Shown one piece after another: positions 17,293 through 25,155 of a stretch of DNA of 64,000 nt. Source of the DNA: Mycobacterium sp. IS-1590. Its GTDB lineage: Bacteria; Actinomycetota; Actinomycetes; Mycobacteriales; Mycobacteriaceae. Numbering within the stretch: position 1 is the first letter of the stretch; the number at the start of each line of letters is the position of its first letter. The stretch is taken from NCBI RefSeq assembly GCF_001500025.1, contig NZ_LQIW01000003.1:124001-188000 (forward strand), written 5' to 3'. The notes beneath the pieces are model-generated. The model did not search any database and was not told where the DNA came from. It saw only the letters and a program-made list of their open reading frames with translations. The position numbers were made by a program, and so were the translations under genes.

Positions 17293-18294
17293 CTAGGGCA
17301 CTCGAACCGCTTGCAGCACAGCGTCGATGATCAGCTCGGGGGTGACGTTCGCGCTGGCGGCCTCGAAGCCGAGGATGAGCCGGTGCCGCAGCACCCGGTG
17401 GGCGAGCTTGGCGATGTCGCCGGGGATGACATGTCCGCGCCCGGACAACAGCGCCAGCGCCCGCGCCGCGTTGCAGAAGGCGATCGTGGCCCGCGGGCTG
17501 GCACCGTACTCGATCAACCGGGCCATTTGGCGCGGCAGATATTGGTCGGGCTCACGGGTGACGGTGACCAGTTGGCTGGCGTAGTGCATCAGCGCGCCGT
17601 TCATGTGGACCCGACGCACGACGGCGCGCAACCGGCGGATGTCGTCGAGGCCGACGACAGGCCTGCTGCGGTGGTCTTTGTCGTAGAGTCCCGCATCCAT
17701 CCGGGACATCATCTCCACCTCTTGTTCGGGGGTGGGGTAGTGCACGACATCCTTGAGCATGAACCGGTCGGTCTGGGCTTCCGACAGCGGATAGGTGCCC
17801 TCCTGGTCGACGGGATTCTGCGTCGCGATCACCAGGAACGGCTCGGGAATCGGATACTCGGTGCCCGCGATGGTGGTCTGGCGTTCCTCCATTGCCTCCA
17901 GCATCGCGCTCTGCGTCTTGGCGCTGGACCGGTTGATCTCGTCGAGCAGCACGATGTTGGTGTGCACCGGCCCGAGTTGGGTGACGAACGAGTTGGTCGC
18001 GGACTCGTAGATCTGGGTGCCGATGATGTCGCTGGGGAGCAGGTCGGGCGTGCACTGGATCCGCCGGAACCCGCCGTCGATGGCTTCGGCGATCACGCGC
18101 GCGGCGGTCGTCTTGGCCAGCCCCGGCACGCTCTCGATGAGGATGTGACCGCCCGCGAGCAGGCCGATCAGCAACGACTCGCGTAGGTTCTCTTGGCCGA
18201 CGACCTTGGCCGAGAACGCATCGGAGACCGCGGCGACGACGCGCCGGGCCTCCGCGAGATCGCGCTGGTCGAGTTGAGTTCGTGCTGCGGTCAT
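17293..18294 (-). CDS. MoxR-family AAA+ ATPase
   Basis: 333 aa from ATG 18294, preceded by GAGAGG; the frame extends to 18348 but lacks support there. Walker A is of MoxR type (SVPGLAKTTAARV, residues 55-67), Walker B is IVLLDEIN (114-121), sensor I is VIATQNPVDQEGTYPLSEAQ, and the arginine finger region is DRFMLK. MoxR ATPases act as chaperones that remodel VWA-domain partners or load metal into target enzymes. It heads a six-gene minus-strand operon (MoxR, DUF58, TM, VWA, VWA, TPR). Which of the mycobacterial moxR paralogues it is I cannot tell. Confidence 0.93.
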   Translation of the reverse strand: MTAARTQLDQRDLAEARRVVAAVSDAFSAKVVGQENLRESLLIGLLAGGHILIESVPGLAKTTAARVIAEAIDGGFRRIQCTPDLLPSDIIGTQIYESATNSFVTQLGPVHTNIVLLDEINRSSAKTQSAMLEAMEERQTTIAGTEYPIPEPFLVIATQNPVDQEGTYPLSEAQTDRFMLKDVVHYPTPEQEVEMMSRMDAGLYDKDHRSRPVVGLDDIRRLRAVVRRVHMNGALMHYASQLVTVTREPDQYLPRQMARLIEYGASPRATIAFCNAARALALLSGRGHVIPGDIAKLAHRVLRHRLILGFEAASANVTPELIIDAVLQAVRVP

Positions 18295-18390
18295 GGATGC
18301 CTCTCGTCTCCGGCTGCCGGATGCGGATACCCGGGCCAGGGTATTCACACACCGCTGATCGGGCGAACAGCCGCGGAGAACGCGAGAGGC

Positions 18391-19641
18391 TTACGTCAGG
18401 AAGCGTTCGACATAGGGTGCGAACCGGGCCTGCAACTCGTGCGGGTCGAGTCCGAACATCTCCGGCGACGTCGCCACCCGTCCCAGCCGGCCCCGCTGGT
18501 GGCCCGCGAGGTATCCGGCCATGGCGGCGCGGACATCCTCGGTCATCGGCTCGTCCGCGAGCGCGTAAATCGCTGCAGCAGTGCCCATTTCGTCGGCCAT
18601 GAAGTCGTCGAACCGGACGTCGATCGAGCGCTCGGCTCCAATGACGTCGCGATCGCGGACCAACGCGGCCAACATGAGCTCGAGGCGATCGATCCAGCAT
18701 GCGGCGATGTCCTCGACCGGTACCGGTGAGCAGTGCATGCGCGCGGAGTAGGTGAGCATCGCGAGCATCGACAGCACGACGGGGACCGGATCGCGGTGGG
18801 TCGCGATCACCACCGCGCCGGGAAACACCCGGTCGAGCACCGGCAGCTGCTCGAGGTGCTGCGGGGACTTGAGCAGCCAGCGCCTGCCCCCACGCAGGAA
18901 TTGCAGCGCCTTCAGCTGGAGGGCCAGGTGTTCGTAGTGGGGCGTCTGGTCATGGGACAGGTAGTAGTCGCGCCACCGCGGCACATGCGCCAACGTCTCG
19001 AACAGCATCGAGCTGAAGTCGTTGGCCAGCAGCTGGATCTCCTCGTGCACGTGGTCGGTCGTCATCTCGTGCATCAGCGCGAAATGCGGCATGACCGCGT
19101 TCATGAACTCCACGGCGGCATCCATCCGGCTGCGCCTCGGGTCCGGCTCGACACCGGCTTCCGAGGGCAGTGGGATCGGTTCGTTGCTCTCCCAGTAGGG
19201 AAGGGTGCGGAAGGTCGGTCCCGTCGCGAGCAGATTGTGCATGTGGGTGGTGCCCGTGCGGGGCAGGCCGGCGATGACGACCGGCGGGGCCAATTCGATG
19301 TCGTGGATCTCGGGATGCCTGGCCAGCAGGTCAGTGAGCAGCAGGCGGTTCTTCAGCAACTGCACCAGCTGGGCATGGAAGTTCACCACCCCGGCGTCGC
19401 TCAGCCCCGGAATCTCCTGTAGCGCAGCGAGATACACATCGAGTCGTTCGCGGTAATCGTCGGGGCCGAAGTCGTCGAGGCCGGTTTCCGCGCTGGCCTT
19501 GGCGTGCAGGGCGTCGGCGTCGAGCGGGCACTCGGGTGCCATCGCCGCCATCATGTCGCGAATCGGCTGGATCGCCTCCGGGAAGCGGGGCTCGGCGAGG
19601 TCGTCGAGGACAACGGGCGACGCTGATGAGATGTCGGTCAC
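18391..19641 (-). CDS. Sulfotransferase-family protein
   Basis: 416 aa from GTG 19641. The PAPS 5'-phosphosulfate loop is PVVIAGLPRTGTTHMHNLL near residues 120-138, and the 3'-phosphate region includes LLKSPQHLEQLP and VIATHRDPVPVVLS. The family (Sulfotransfer_3-like) is abundant in mycobacteria and transfers sulfate to lipids or sterol-like alcohols; substrates of most are unknown. Transcribed away from a TetR gene with only 28 bp between start codons, so it is a likely target of that regulator. Confidence 0.88.
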   Translation of the reverse strand: MTDISSASPVVLDDLAEPRFPEAIQPIRDMMAAMAPECPLDADALHAKASAETGLDDFGPDDYRERLDVYLAALQEIPGLSDAGVVNFHAQLVQLLKNRLLLTDLLARHPEIHDIELAPPVVIAGLPRTGTTHMHNLLATGPTFRTLPYWESNEPIPLPSEAGVEPDPRRSRMDAAVEFMNAVMPHFALMHEMTTDHVHEEIQLLANDFSSMLFETLAHVPRWRDYYLSHDQTPHYEHLALQLKALQFLRGGRRWLLKSPQHLEQLPVLDRVFPGAVVIATHRDPVPVVLSMLAMLTYSARMHCSPVPVEDIAACWIDRLELMLAALVRDRDVIGAERSIDVRFDDFMADEMGTAAAIYALADEPMTEDVRAAMAGYLAGHQRGRLGRVATSPEMFGLDPHELQARFAPYVERFLT

Positions 19642-19669
19642 AGATAGTTATGTTACTGTCAGTTTCGTA
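19642..19669. promoter_or_regulatory. Overlapping divergent promoters and probable TetR operator
   Basis: On the plus strand TATGTT (19649-19654) is a -10 for the TetR gene. On the minus strand TAACAT (19655-19650) ends 8 bp before the sulfotransferase GTG. The two hexamers share five bases. The surrounding 20 bp (19640-19659) start with ACAG and end with CTGT, an imperfect inverted repeat. A repressor bound here would block both directions. Confidence 0.45.
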
Positions 19670-20245
19670 ATGACGACGGAAATTGGCCGACCCCGCGACA
19701 AGCGCATCGACGACGCAGTGCTGAGCGCGACGGTCGACCTGCTCGGGTCCACCGGTTACGCGGACCTCACCGTCGATGCGATCGCCCGGCGCGCGGGCAC
19801 GAGCAAGCCCGCCATCTACCGCCGATGGCCGGGCAAAGCGCACCTCGTGCACGAGGCGGTGTTTCCGCTCGGCTCGGCGACCGAGCTCCCCGACACCGGA
19901 TCACTGGCCGGTGACATCCGTGAGATGGTCAGCCGCACGGTCGGCGTGCTCACCACTCCTGCCGCGCGCGCCGCGCTGCCCGGACTGGTCGCGGAGATGG
20001 CCGCCGATACCGCGCTGCACGCCGCGCTGCTGGAACGTTTCTCGCACGTGCTCTCGCGCGGGCTGACCGAACGGCTCGACGCGGCGGCGGGCCGCGGCGA
20101 GGTACGACCGGAGGTGTCGGCCGCCGACGTCGTCGAGGCCATGGCCGGCATGACGTTTCTTTGTCTGATCACCCGCGGGGATCGCCTCGACGACGCATGG
20201 GTGGATCGAGCCGCCACTTTCATCACGAGAGGAATCAGCGCATGA
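19670..20245 (+). CDS. TetR-family regulator
   Basis: 191 aa from ATG 19670; upstream in-frame codons belong to the antisense of the sulfotransferase. HTH at about residues 30-50 (DLTVDAIARRAGTSKPAIYRRWPGK), then an all-helical domain with a C-terminal TetR_C-like pattern (AARAALPGLVAEMAADTALH). It is coupled to the downstream DUF1214 gene (ATGA overlap) and divergent from the sulfotransferase, and so likely controls both and itself. Confidence 0.88.
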   Translation: MTTEIGRPRDKRIDDAVLSATVDLLGSTGYADLTVDAIARRAGTSKPAIYRRWPGKAHLVHEAVFPLGSATELPDTGSLAGDIREMVSRTVGVLTTPAARAALPGLVAEMAADTALHAALLERFSHVLSRGLTERLDAAAGRGEVRPEVSAADVVEAMAGMTFLCLITRGDRLDDAWVDRAATFITRGISA

Positions 20246-21363
20246 CGCACGAATCCACTTCCGCGGCGAGCCGCGAATCCACTGAAGCGTGGCGAGAACT
20301 GCTCGACACCCTGGGTGGCCTGGACCGCAGCTTTCTCGAGGGGGACCGCGCTGTCTCCGACGACCGCCACATCGCCGACGGCTACCGCATGCTCGCCACC
20401 ACGCTGGGCGTCGCGTTCGACACCTATCTGTTCGCCGAGCCGAGCCGACCCGTGTGGATCGAGCTCAACACCCCGTTCCGCCGCGACCGCCGGTGGGGCG
20501 GGGACAACACCGACGCCTACTACTTCATGTGCCCGGTCGACCCCAAACGCCGCTACCGCATCAGCGGTAACAAGGGCGACAGCGTCTACTTCTCGGTGAC
20601 CGCCTACAACGAGCCGTCCCCCGGTGCGTGGTCGGATCGGATCGTGGCGCTGGTGCGCGACGACGACCTCGAGTTGGATGCCGACGGCAACTTCTCCTTC
20701 GAGTACGGCCCGACCGACGGCGGTGTGGTGCTGGTGACCCGCGACTACCAGGCCGACCCGCTGACGGGTCGCCCGGTGTCCTGGCACATAGAGGCGCTCG
20801 ACGAGCCCGAGCCGATCCGGCACGGCGACGCCGAGACCGCCGCGGCGCTGCGGGCCAGTGCGGCGTGGCTGCGCACGATGTTCGCGATCGTGCCGCTGGC
20901 GGTGGGTGTGCGGGTCGATGACAACCGCACTCTGGGCCATGAGATCTCGCAGGTGGCAAACCAATTCGCCGATCCGTATCAGGTTCCGGATGCGAACTTC
21001 GGCTGGTCTGCGCGCGACGCGTGCTACGCCTACGGCAGCTTCGTGCTCTCCGACGATGAGGCGCTCGTCGTCACGCACCGGCCGCCGGCATGCCGGTTCT
21101 GGAACCTCGTCGTATGGAACCAGTTCATGGCAGGCGTCACCGACGAGAAGACGTCGATCAACGGCTACAGCGCGGTGCCCAACTCCGACGGTTCGGTCAC
21201 CGCCGTCATCTCCCGCGGTATGACCGCACACCCGAATTCCATCAGCACGGTGGACTATCCGCGCGGCAACCTGGCGTTCCGATGGTTCCTCGCCGACGCG
21301 GTGCCCGCCAAGCCGGAGGTGACGTTGGTCAAGGTCGCCGACGCTCCGACCGCCGTCACCTAA
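20242..21363 (+). CDS. DUF1214-domain protein
   Basis: 373 aa from ATG 20242. An N-terminal helical part (SRESTEAWRELLDTLGGLDR) is followed by an all-beta region with aromatic-rich strands (DAYYFMCPVDPKRRYRISGN, DSVYFSVTAYN, RFWNLVVWNQFM). The C-terminal half matches DUF1214, which often occurs with DUF1254 in phage- or lipid-related proteins and alone in mycobacteria. No catalytic motif is evident. Co-expressed with the TetR upstream and possibly with the sulfotransferase in one lipid-modification module; this is inferred from position only. Confidence 0.8.
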   Translation: MTHESTSAASRESTEAWRELLDTLGGLDRSFLEGDRAVSDDRHIADGYRMLATTLGVAFDTYLFAEPSRPVWIELNTPFRRDRRWGGDNTDAYYFMCPVDPKRRYRISGNKGDSVYFSVTAYNEPSPGAWSDRIVALVRDDDLELDADGNFSFEYGPTDGGVVLVTRDYQADPLTGRPVSWHIEALDEPEPIRHGDAETAAALRASAAWLRTMFAIVPLAVGVRVDDNRTLGHEISQVANQFADPYQVPDANFGWSARDACYAYGSFVLSDDEALVVTHRPPACRFWNLVVWNQFMAGVTDEKTSINGYSAVPNSDGSVTAVISRGMTAHPNSISTVDYPRGNLAFRWFLADAVPAKPEVTLVKVADAPTAVT

Positions 21364-21365
21364 TA

Positions 21366-21418
21366 GCGATTTGTGCGTGATTTCGTTCGCTCAGCAATCG
21401 TTTTCACGCACAAATCGC
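21366..21418 (-). repeat. Palindromic repeat element A (15-bp perfect arms)
   Basis: Left arm GCGATTTGTGCGTGA (21366-21380) and right arm TCACGCACAAATCGC (21404-21418) are perfect inverted copies around a 23-bp loop. The element lies between the convergent DUF1214 and menA genes and supplies the last four codons and the TGA of menA. A related element occurs at 42580-42624 with different but complementary stem bases. A stem this strong between convergent genes may stop transcription in both directions. Confidence 0.85.
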
Positions 21419-22276
21419 GAGCGCCAGCGCGACCGCCACGGCCCACACCAGCATCGTCAACCCCGTGTCGCGCAGCACCGGGATGAGGTCTTTGCCGCCG
21501 CGGCCTCGGCGCACCGGCGCGGCCGCGCGTACCGCGAGCGGCAGCGCCACCAGGCCGACCGCCGCCCACGGCGTCGCGAGCATCAGCACCAGCGTCAACG
21601 CGAACGCCACGACCAGCAGCGCCTGGTACAGCAGCCGGGTGCGGGCATCGCCGAGCCGCACCGCCAGCGTGATCTTCCCCGACTCCTTGTCGGTCGGGAC
21701 GTCGCGCAGATTGTTGGCCACCAGTACCGCCGATGACATGCACCCCATCGCCACCGCGACGGCGACGCCCACCCAGTCGATCCGCAGCGCCTGGGTGTAC
21801 TGCGTGCCCAGCACCGCGACCAACCCGAAGAACACGAACACCGCGACCTCGCCGAGTCCGAGGTAGCCGTACGGCTTCGACCCGCCGGTGTAGAGCCACG
21901 CCCCGGCGATGCACACCGCCCCGACCGCGATCAGCCACGGGGCGCTCACCGCCGCCAGCACCACACCGGCGACAGCGGCGACCACGAGGCTCACCACCGC
22001 GGCGGTCAGCACGGCACGCGGACTGGCGACCTTCGACCCCACCAGCCGCAGCGGGCCCGCCCGCACGTCGTCGGTGCCGCGGATCCCGTCGGAATAGTCG
22101 TTGGCGTAGTTGACCCCGACGATCATCGCGACCGCGACAGCCAGTGCGAGCAGCGCCCTCCACCAGCACGCGGCCTGCAGCCACGCCGCGGCGCCGGTGC
22201 CCGCGATCACGGGTGCGATCGCGTTGGGCAGGGTGCGCGGACGAGCGCCCTCGACCCACTGCGCGAATGTCGCCAC
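21404..22276 (-). CDS. menA: 1,4-dihydroxy-2-naphthoate polyprenyltransferase
   Basis: 290 aa from GTG 22276. MenA prenylates DHNA to demethylmenaquinone in the membrane. The UbiA-family aspartate motifs are present: [15 protein letters not shown] (NDxxDxxxD type, about residues 56-70) and the second, [18 protein letters not shown], about residue 190. Eight or nine hydrophobic helices are visible. Its last codons and stop lie in repeat element A. GAGACT 7 bp before the start may be a weak -10. With menE and menB it covers three menaquinone steps in this window. Counterpart of Rv0534c. Confidence 0.95.
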   Translation of the reverse strand: MATFAQWVEGARPRTLPNAIAPVIAGTGAAAWLQAACWWRALLALAVAVAMIVGVNYANDYSDGIRGTDDVRAGPLRLVGSKVASPRAVLTAAVVSLVVAAVAGVVLAAVSAPWLIAVGAVCIAGAWLYTGGSKPYGYLGLGEVAVFVFFGLVAVLGTQYTQALRIDWVGVAVAVAMGCMSSAVLVANNLRDVPTDKESGKITLAVRLGDARTRLLYQALLVVAFALTLVLMLATPWAAVGLVALPLAVRAAAPVRRGRGGKDLIPVLRDTGLTMLVWAVAVALALAICA

Positions 22277-22320
22277 GAGCGCCAGTCTCGCACGGCTGCA
22301 GACCGTGGCAGACTGAGCGC

Positions 22321-22545
22321 ATGGAGGACCGGCTCAGCAAGGCGGAGATTCGCAAGGACGCCGTGCAGGAGATCTTCGACTCCGGCATATCGACCGTCGG
22401 CGAGGTGGCGTCGATCATCACCACCGCGGTCAAGGACGTCGCCAACGCGATCGGCGGCTTTGCGACCGACGCGTTCGAGATCCGCGACACCGTGCGGCGC
22501 GCGTCGCAACAGCTCGACGAAACCGACGACCAACCGCGCGCGTAG
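22321..22545 (+). CDS. Small conserved hypothetical protein
   Basis: 74 aa from ATG 22321, divergent from menA with a 44-bp gap. It begins [18 protein letters not shown] and has an amphipathic helical middle ([20 protein letters not shown]) with an acidic/polar tail. No known domain. CAGACT ends 6 bp before the start and may be a leaderless -10. It is followed after 2 bp by mtnP, so they are likely co-transcribed. Confidence 0.7.
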   Translation: MEDRLSKAEIRKDAVQEIFDSGISTVGEVASIITTAVKDVANAIGGFATDAFEIRDTVRRASQQLDETDDQPRA

Positions 22546-22547
22546 CC

Positions 22548-23321
22548 GTGCTGGGAGTCATCGGCGGGAGCGGTTTCTACAGCTTCTTCGGCTCGGACGC
22601 CCGCAGCGTCACCCTCGACACCCCCTACGGTGCGCCGAGCGCCCCGATCACCGTCGGCGCCGTCGGCGAGCACGAGGTGGCGTTCCTGCCGCGCCACGGA
22701 GTCGACCACGAGTTCTCCCCGCACACCGTCCCGTACCGGGCGAACATGTGGGCGCTGCGTTCACTCGGGGTGCGACGCATCTTCGCGCCGTGCGCGGTCG
22801 GCAGCCTCACGCCCGCGCTGGGGCCCGGGGCCATGGTGGTGCCCGACCAGCTCGTCGATCGCACCCGCGGACGCGCCGACACCTACTTCGACTCCGGTGG
22901 CATCCATGTCGCGTTCGCCGACCCGTACTGCCCGAGCCTGCGTGCTGCGGCCACCCTGCCCGGCGTCGTCGACGGCGGAACCATGGTGGTGGTGCAGGGG
23001 CCGCGGTTCTCCACCCGCGCCGAAAGTCGGTGGTTCGCGAATCAGGGTTTCACCCTGGTCAACATGACCGGCTACCCCGAGGCGGCGTTAGCTCGAGAAC
23101 TTGAGATGTGCTACGCCGCAATCGCATTGGTGACCGATCTGGACGCCGGCATCGACAGCGGAACTGCCGTGCGCACCGTCGACGTGTTCGCCGAATTCCA
23201 ACGCAACCTGGTGCCGTTCAAAAAGCTCGTGCACGAGGCCATCAACCAGGTGACGGTCGAACAGACCTGCACGCACTGCCTGGCGCACGACGGTGTCCGA
23301 CTGCCGTTCGAACTTCCGTGA
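22548..23321 (+). CDS. mtnP: S-methyl-5'-thioadenosine phosphorylase
   Basis: 257 aa from GTG 22548. It cleaves methylthioadenosine with phosphate in polyamine/methionine salvage. Typical motifs: GVIGGSGFYSF at the N-terminus (phosphate loop), FLPRHGVDHEFSPH, RANMWALRSLGVRRI, VVVQGPRFSTRAES and NMTGYPEAALARELEMCYA, in which the purine-site residues lie. Length is typical of trimeric nucleoside phosphorylases. Counterpart of Rv0535 (named pnp there). The next gene starts inside its stop codon. Confidence 0.93.
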   Translation: MLGVIGGSGFYSFFGSDARSVTLDTPYGAPSAPITVGAVGEHEVAFLPRHGVDHEFSPHTVPYRANMWALRSLGVRRIFAPCAVGSLTPALGPGAMVVPDQLVDRTRGRADTYFDSGGIHVAFADPYCPSLRAAATLPGVVDGGTMVVVQGPRFSTRAESRWFANQGFTLVNMTGYPEAALARELEMCYAAIALVTDLDAGIDSGTAVRTVDVFAEFQRNLVPFKKLVHEAINQVTVEQTCTHCLAHDGVRLPFELP

Positions 23322-24349
23322 GAGTCCTGCTGACCGGCGCCGCCGGATTCATCGGGGCCCGGATCCACGACGCACTACGCGACGCCGGCCACGATGTGAT
23401 CGCCGTCGACGCGATGCTGACCGCCGCCCACGGCCCGGGCGTCGAACCACCTCCCGGCTGCCAGGTGGTAGATGTCCGCGACGCATCCGCGCTGGCACCG
23501 CTGATGACGGACGTCGACGTGGTGTGCCATCAGGCGGCCGTGGTCGGTGCGGGTGTCAACGCCGCCGATGCGCCCGCGTACGGCTCGCACAACGACTACG
23601 GGACTGCGGTGGTGCTGGCCGAGATGTTCGCGGCGGGCTGTCAACGACTGGTGTTGGCGTCGTCGATGGTGGTCTACGGTCAGGGCCGCTACGACTGCGC
23701 CGAGCACGGACCGGTCGACCCCCACCCGCGCACGCGCGCCGACCTCGACGCCGGCCTCTTCGAGCACCGCTGCCCGCTGTGCGGTGAAGTCGTCTCATGG
23801 CGACTGGTGCCCGAGGACGCGCCGCTGCGGCCTCGCAGCCTGTACGCCGCCAGCAAAACCGCGCAGGAGCATTACGCGCTCGCGTGGACGGAGGCCGTCG
23901 GGGGCGCGGTCACCGCGCTGCGCTACCACAACGTCTACGGGCCCTACATGCCCCGCGACACCCCGTACTCGGGGGTGGCGGCTATCTTCCGTTCTGAGCT
24001 TGAATCCGGCGATGTACCAAGGGTATTCGAAGACGGCGGGCAGATGCGCGATTTCGTGCACGTCGATGACGTGGCGGCGGCCAACGTCGCGGCCGTGGAA
24101 TCCGCGCGCGGGGGATTCGAGGCGTTCAACGTGTGCTCGGGACGGCCGATCTCGATACTCGAGGTGGCCACCGCGCTGTGCGAGGCGCGGGGTGACGCCC
24201 CGCCGGTGGTCACCGGCCAATACCGCAGCGGAGACGTCCGCCACATCGTCGCCGACCCCGCGCGCGCCGGCGAGGTGCTCGGGTTCTGCGCGGCGGTGGA
24301 CCCGCTCGACGGGTTGCGCGAGTTCGCGTTCGCGCCGTTGCGGGCCTGA
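23318..24349 (+). CDS. galE3: NAD-dependent epimerase/dehydratase (GalE3-like)
   Basis: 343 aa from GTG 23318 (GTGA overlap with mtnP). Extended SDR: the dinucleotide motif GAAGFIGARI at residues 7-16, the catalytic SSM segment (LASSMVVYGQGRYD) and the Y-x-x-x-K in YAASKTAQEHYA. Before the YxxxK there is an insert with a CPLCGEVVSW motif, an unusual cysteine pair for GalE. Probably a UDP-sugar epimerase or dehydratase of cell-envelope synthesis; the exact sugar is not evident. Gene symbol taken from position relative to Rv0536. Confidence 0.87.
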   Translation: MRVLLTGAAGFIGARIHDALRDAGHDVIAVDAMLTAAHGPGVEPPPGCQVVDVRDASALAPLMTDVDVVCHQAAVVGAGVNAADAPAYGSHNDYGTAVVLAEMFAAGCQRLVLASSMVVYGQGRYDCAEHGPVDPHPRTRADLDAGLFEHRCPLCGEVVSWRLVPEDAPLRPRSLYAASKTAQEHYALAWTEAVGGAVTALRYHNVYGPYMPRDTPYSGVAAIFRSELESGDVPRVFEDGGQMRDFVHVDDVAAANVAAVESARGGFEAFNVCSGRPISILEVATALCEARGDAPPVVTGQYRSGDVRHIVADPARAGEVLGFCAAVDPLDGLREFAFAPLRA

Positions 24350-25155
24350 TGCGCCGCATCGTTCGCCTGCTCGTTATCGTCACGCTCGTGACGTCCGGTC
24401 TGATGGGTCTGCTGTGGTCTGCGCAGCGGCGGTTGGTCTACTTTCCGTCGCCGGGCCCGGTGCCGTCCGCCGCCACGGTGGCGCGCAACGGACAAGACGT
24501 GGTGATCGAAACCGACGACGGAATCCGTTTGGACGCCTGGTACTTCCCGGTCGACGGCGACGGGCCCGCCGTGCTGGTGCTGCCGGGCAACGGCGGAGAC
24601 CGGTCGATGCGCGCGCCGCTGGCCGTGGCGCTCAACCGGATGGGCTCCTCGGCACTGCTGGTGGACTACCGCGGTTTCGGGGGCAACCCGGGCCGCCCGT
24701 CGGAGGACGGTCTGGCCGCCGACGCGCGGGCCGCGCAATCGTGGCTGGCCGCGCAGCCCGGCGTCGACCAGATCGTCTACTTCGGCGAATCCCTCGGCGC
24801 CGCAGTCGCTATCGGACTGGCCGTCGAGCGGCCGCCCCGTGCGTTGATACTGCGTTCGCCGTTCACCTCGCTGCCCGACGTCGGGGCGGTGCACTATCCG
24901 TGGCTGCCGGTGCGGTGGCTGCTGATGGACCGCTATCCGTCGCTGGACCGGATTCCGTCGGTGCACGTGCCGCTACTGGTGATCGCCGGAGACCGCGACG
25001 ACGTCGTCCCCGAGCCGATGAGCCGGCGGCTCTACGACGCGGCGAACGAGCCGAAGAGCTACGAGCTGGTGCCCGGCGCCGGGCACAACGACCTCGAGTT
25101 GCTGGTCGGCAAGCAGATGCTCGACGCGATCCGGCGACTCCTGTCCCAGGCATGA
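24349..25155 (+). CDS. Alpha/beta hydrolase, membrane-anchored (BEM46/ABHD13-like)
   Basis: 268 aa; its ATG shares a base with the previous stop (TGATG). An N-terminal signal anchor (IVRLLVIVTLVTSGLMGLLW) precedes the hydrolase fold: oxyanion region VLPGNGGDR, nucleophile elbow GESLGA with Ser148, acid in AGDRDDVVP (Asp217 or 218) and His246 in PGAGHNDL. Such proteins act as lipid or peptide hydrolases at the outer membrane face. Part of the mtnP-galE3 operon. Confidence 0.88.
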   Translation: MRRIVRLLVIVTLVTSGLMGLLWSAQRRLVYFPSPGPVPSAATVARNGQDVVIETDDGIRLDAWYFPVDGDGPAVLVLPGNGGDRSMRAPLAVALNRMGSSALLVDYRGFGGNPGRPSEDGLAADARAAQSWLAAQPGVDQIVYFGESLGAAVAIGLAVERPPRALILRSPFTSLPDVGAVHYPWLPVRWLLMDRYPSLDRIPSVHVPLLVIAGDRDDVVPEPMSRRLYDAANEPKSYELVPGAGHNDLELLVGKQMLDAIRRLLSQA

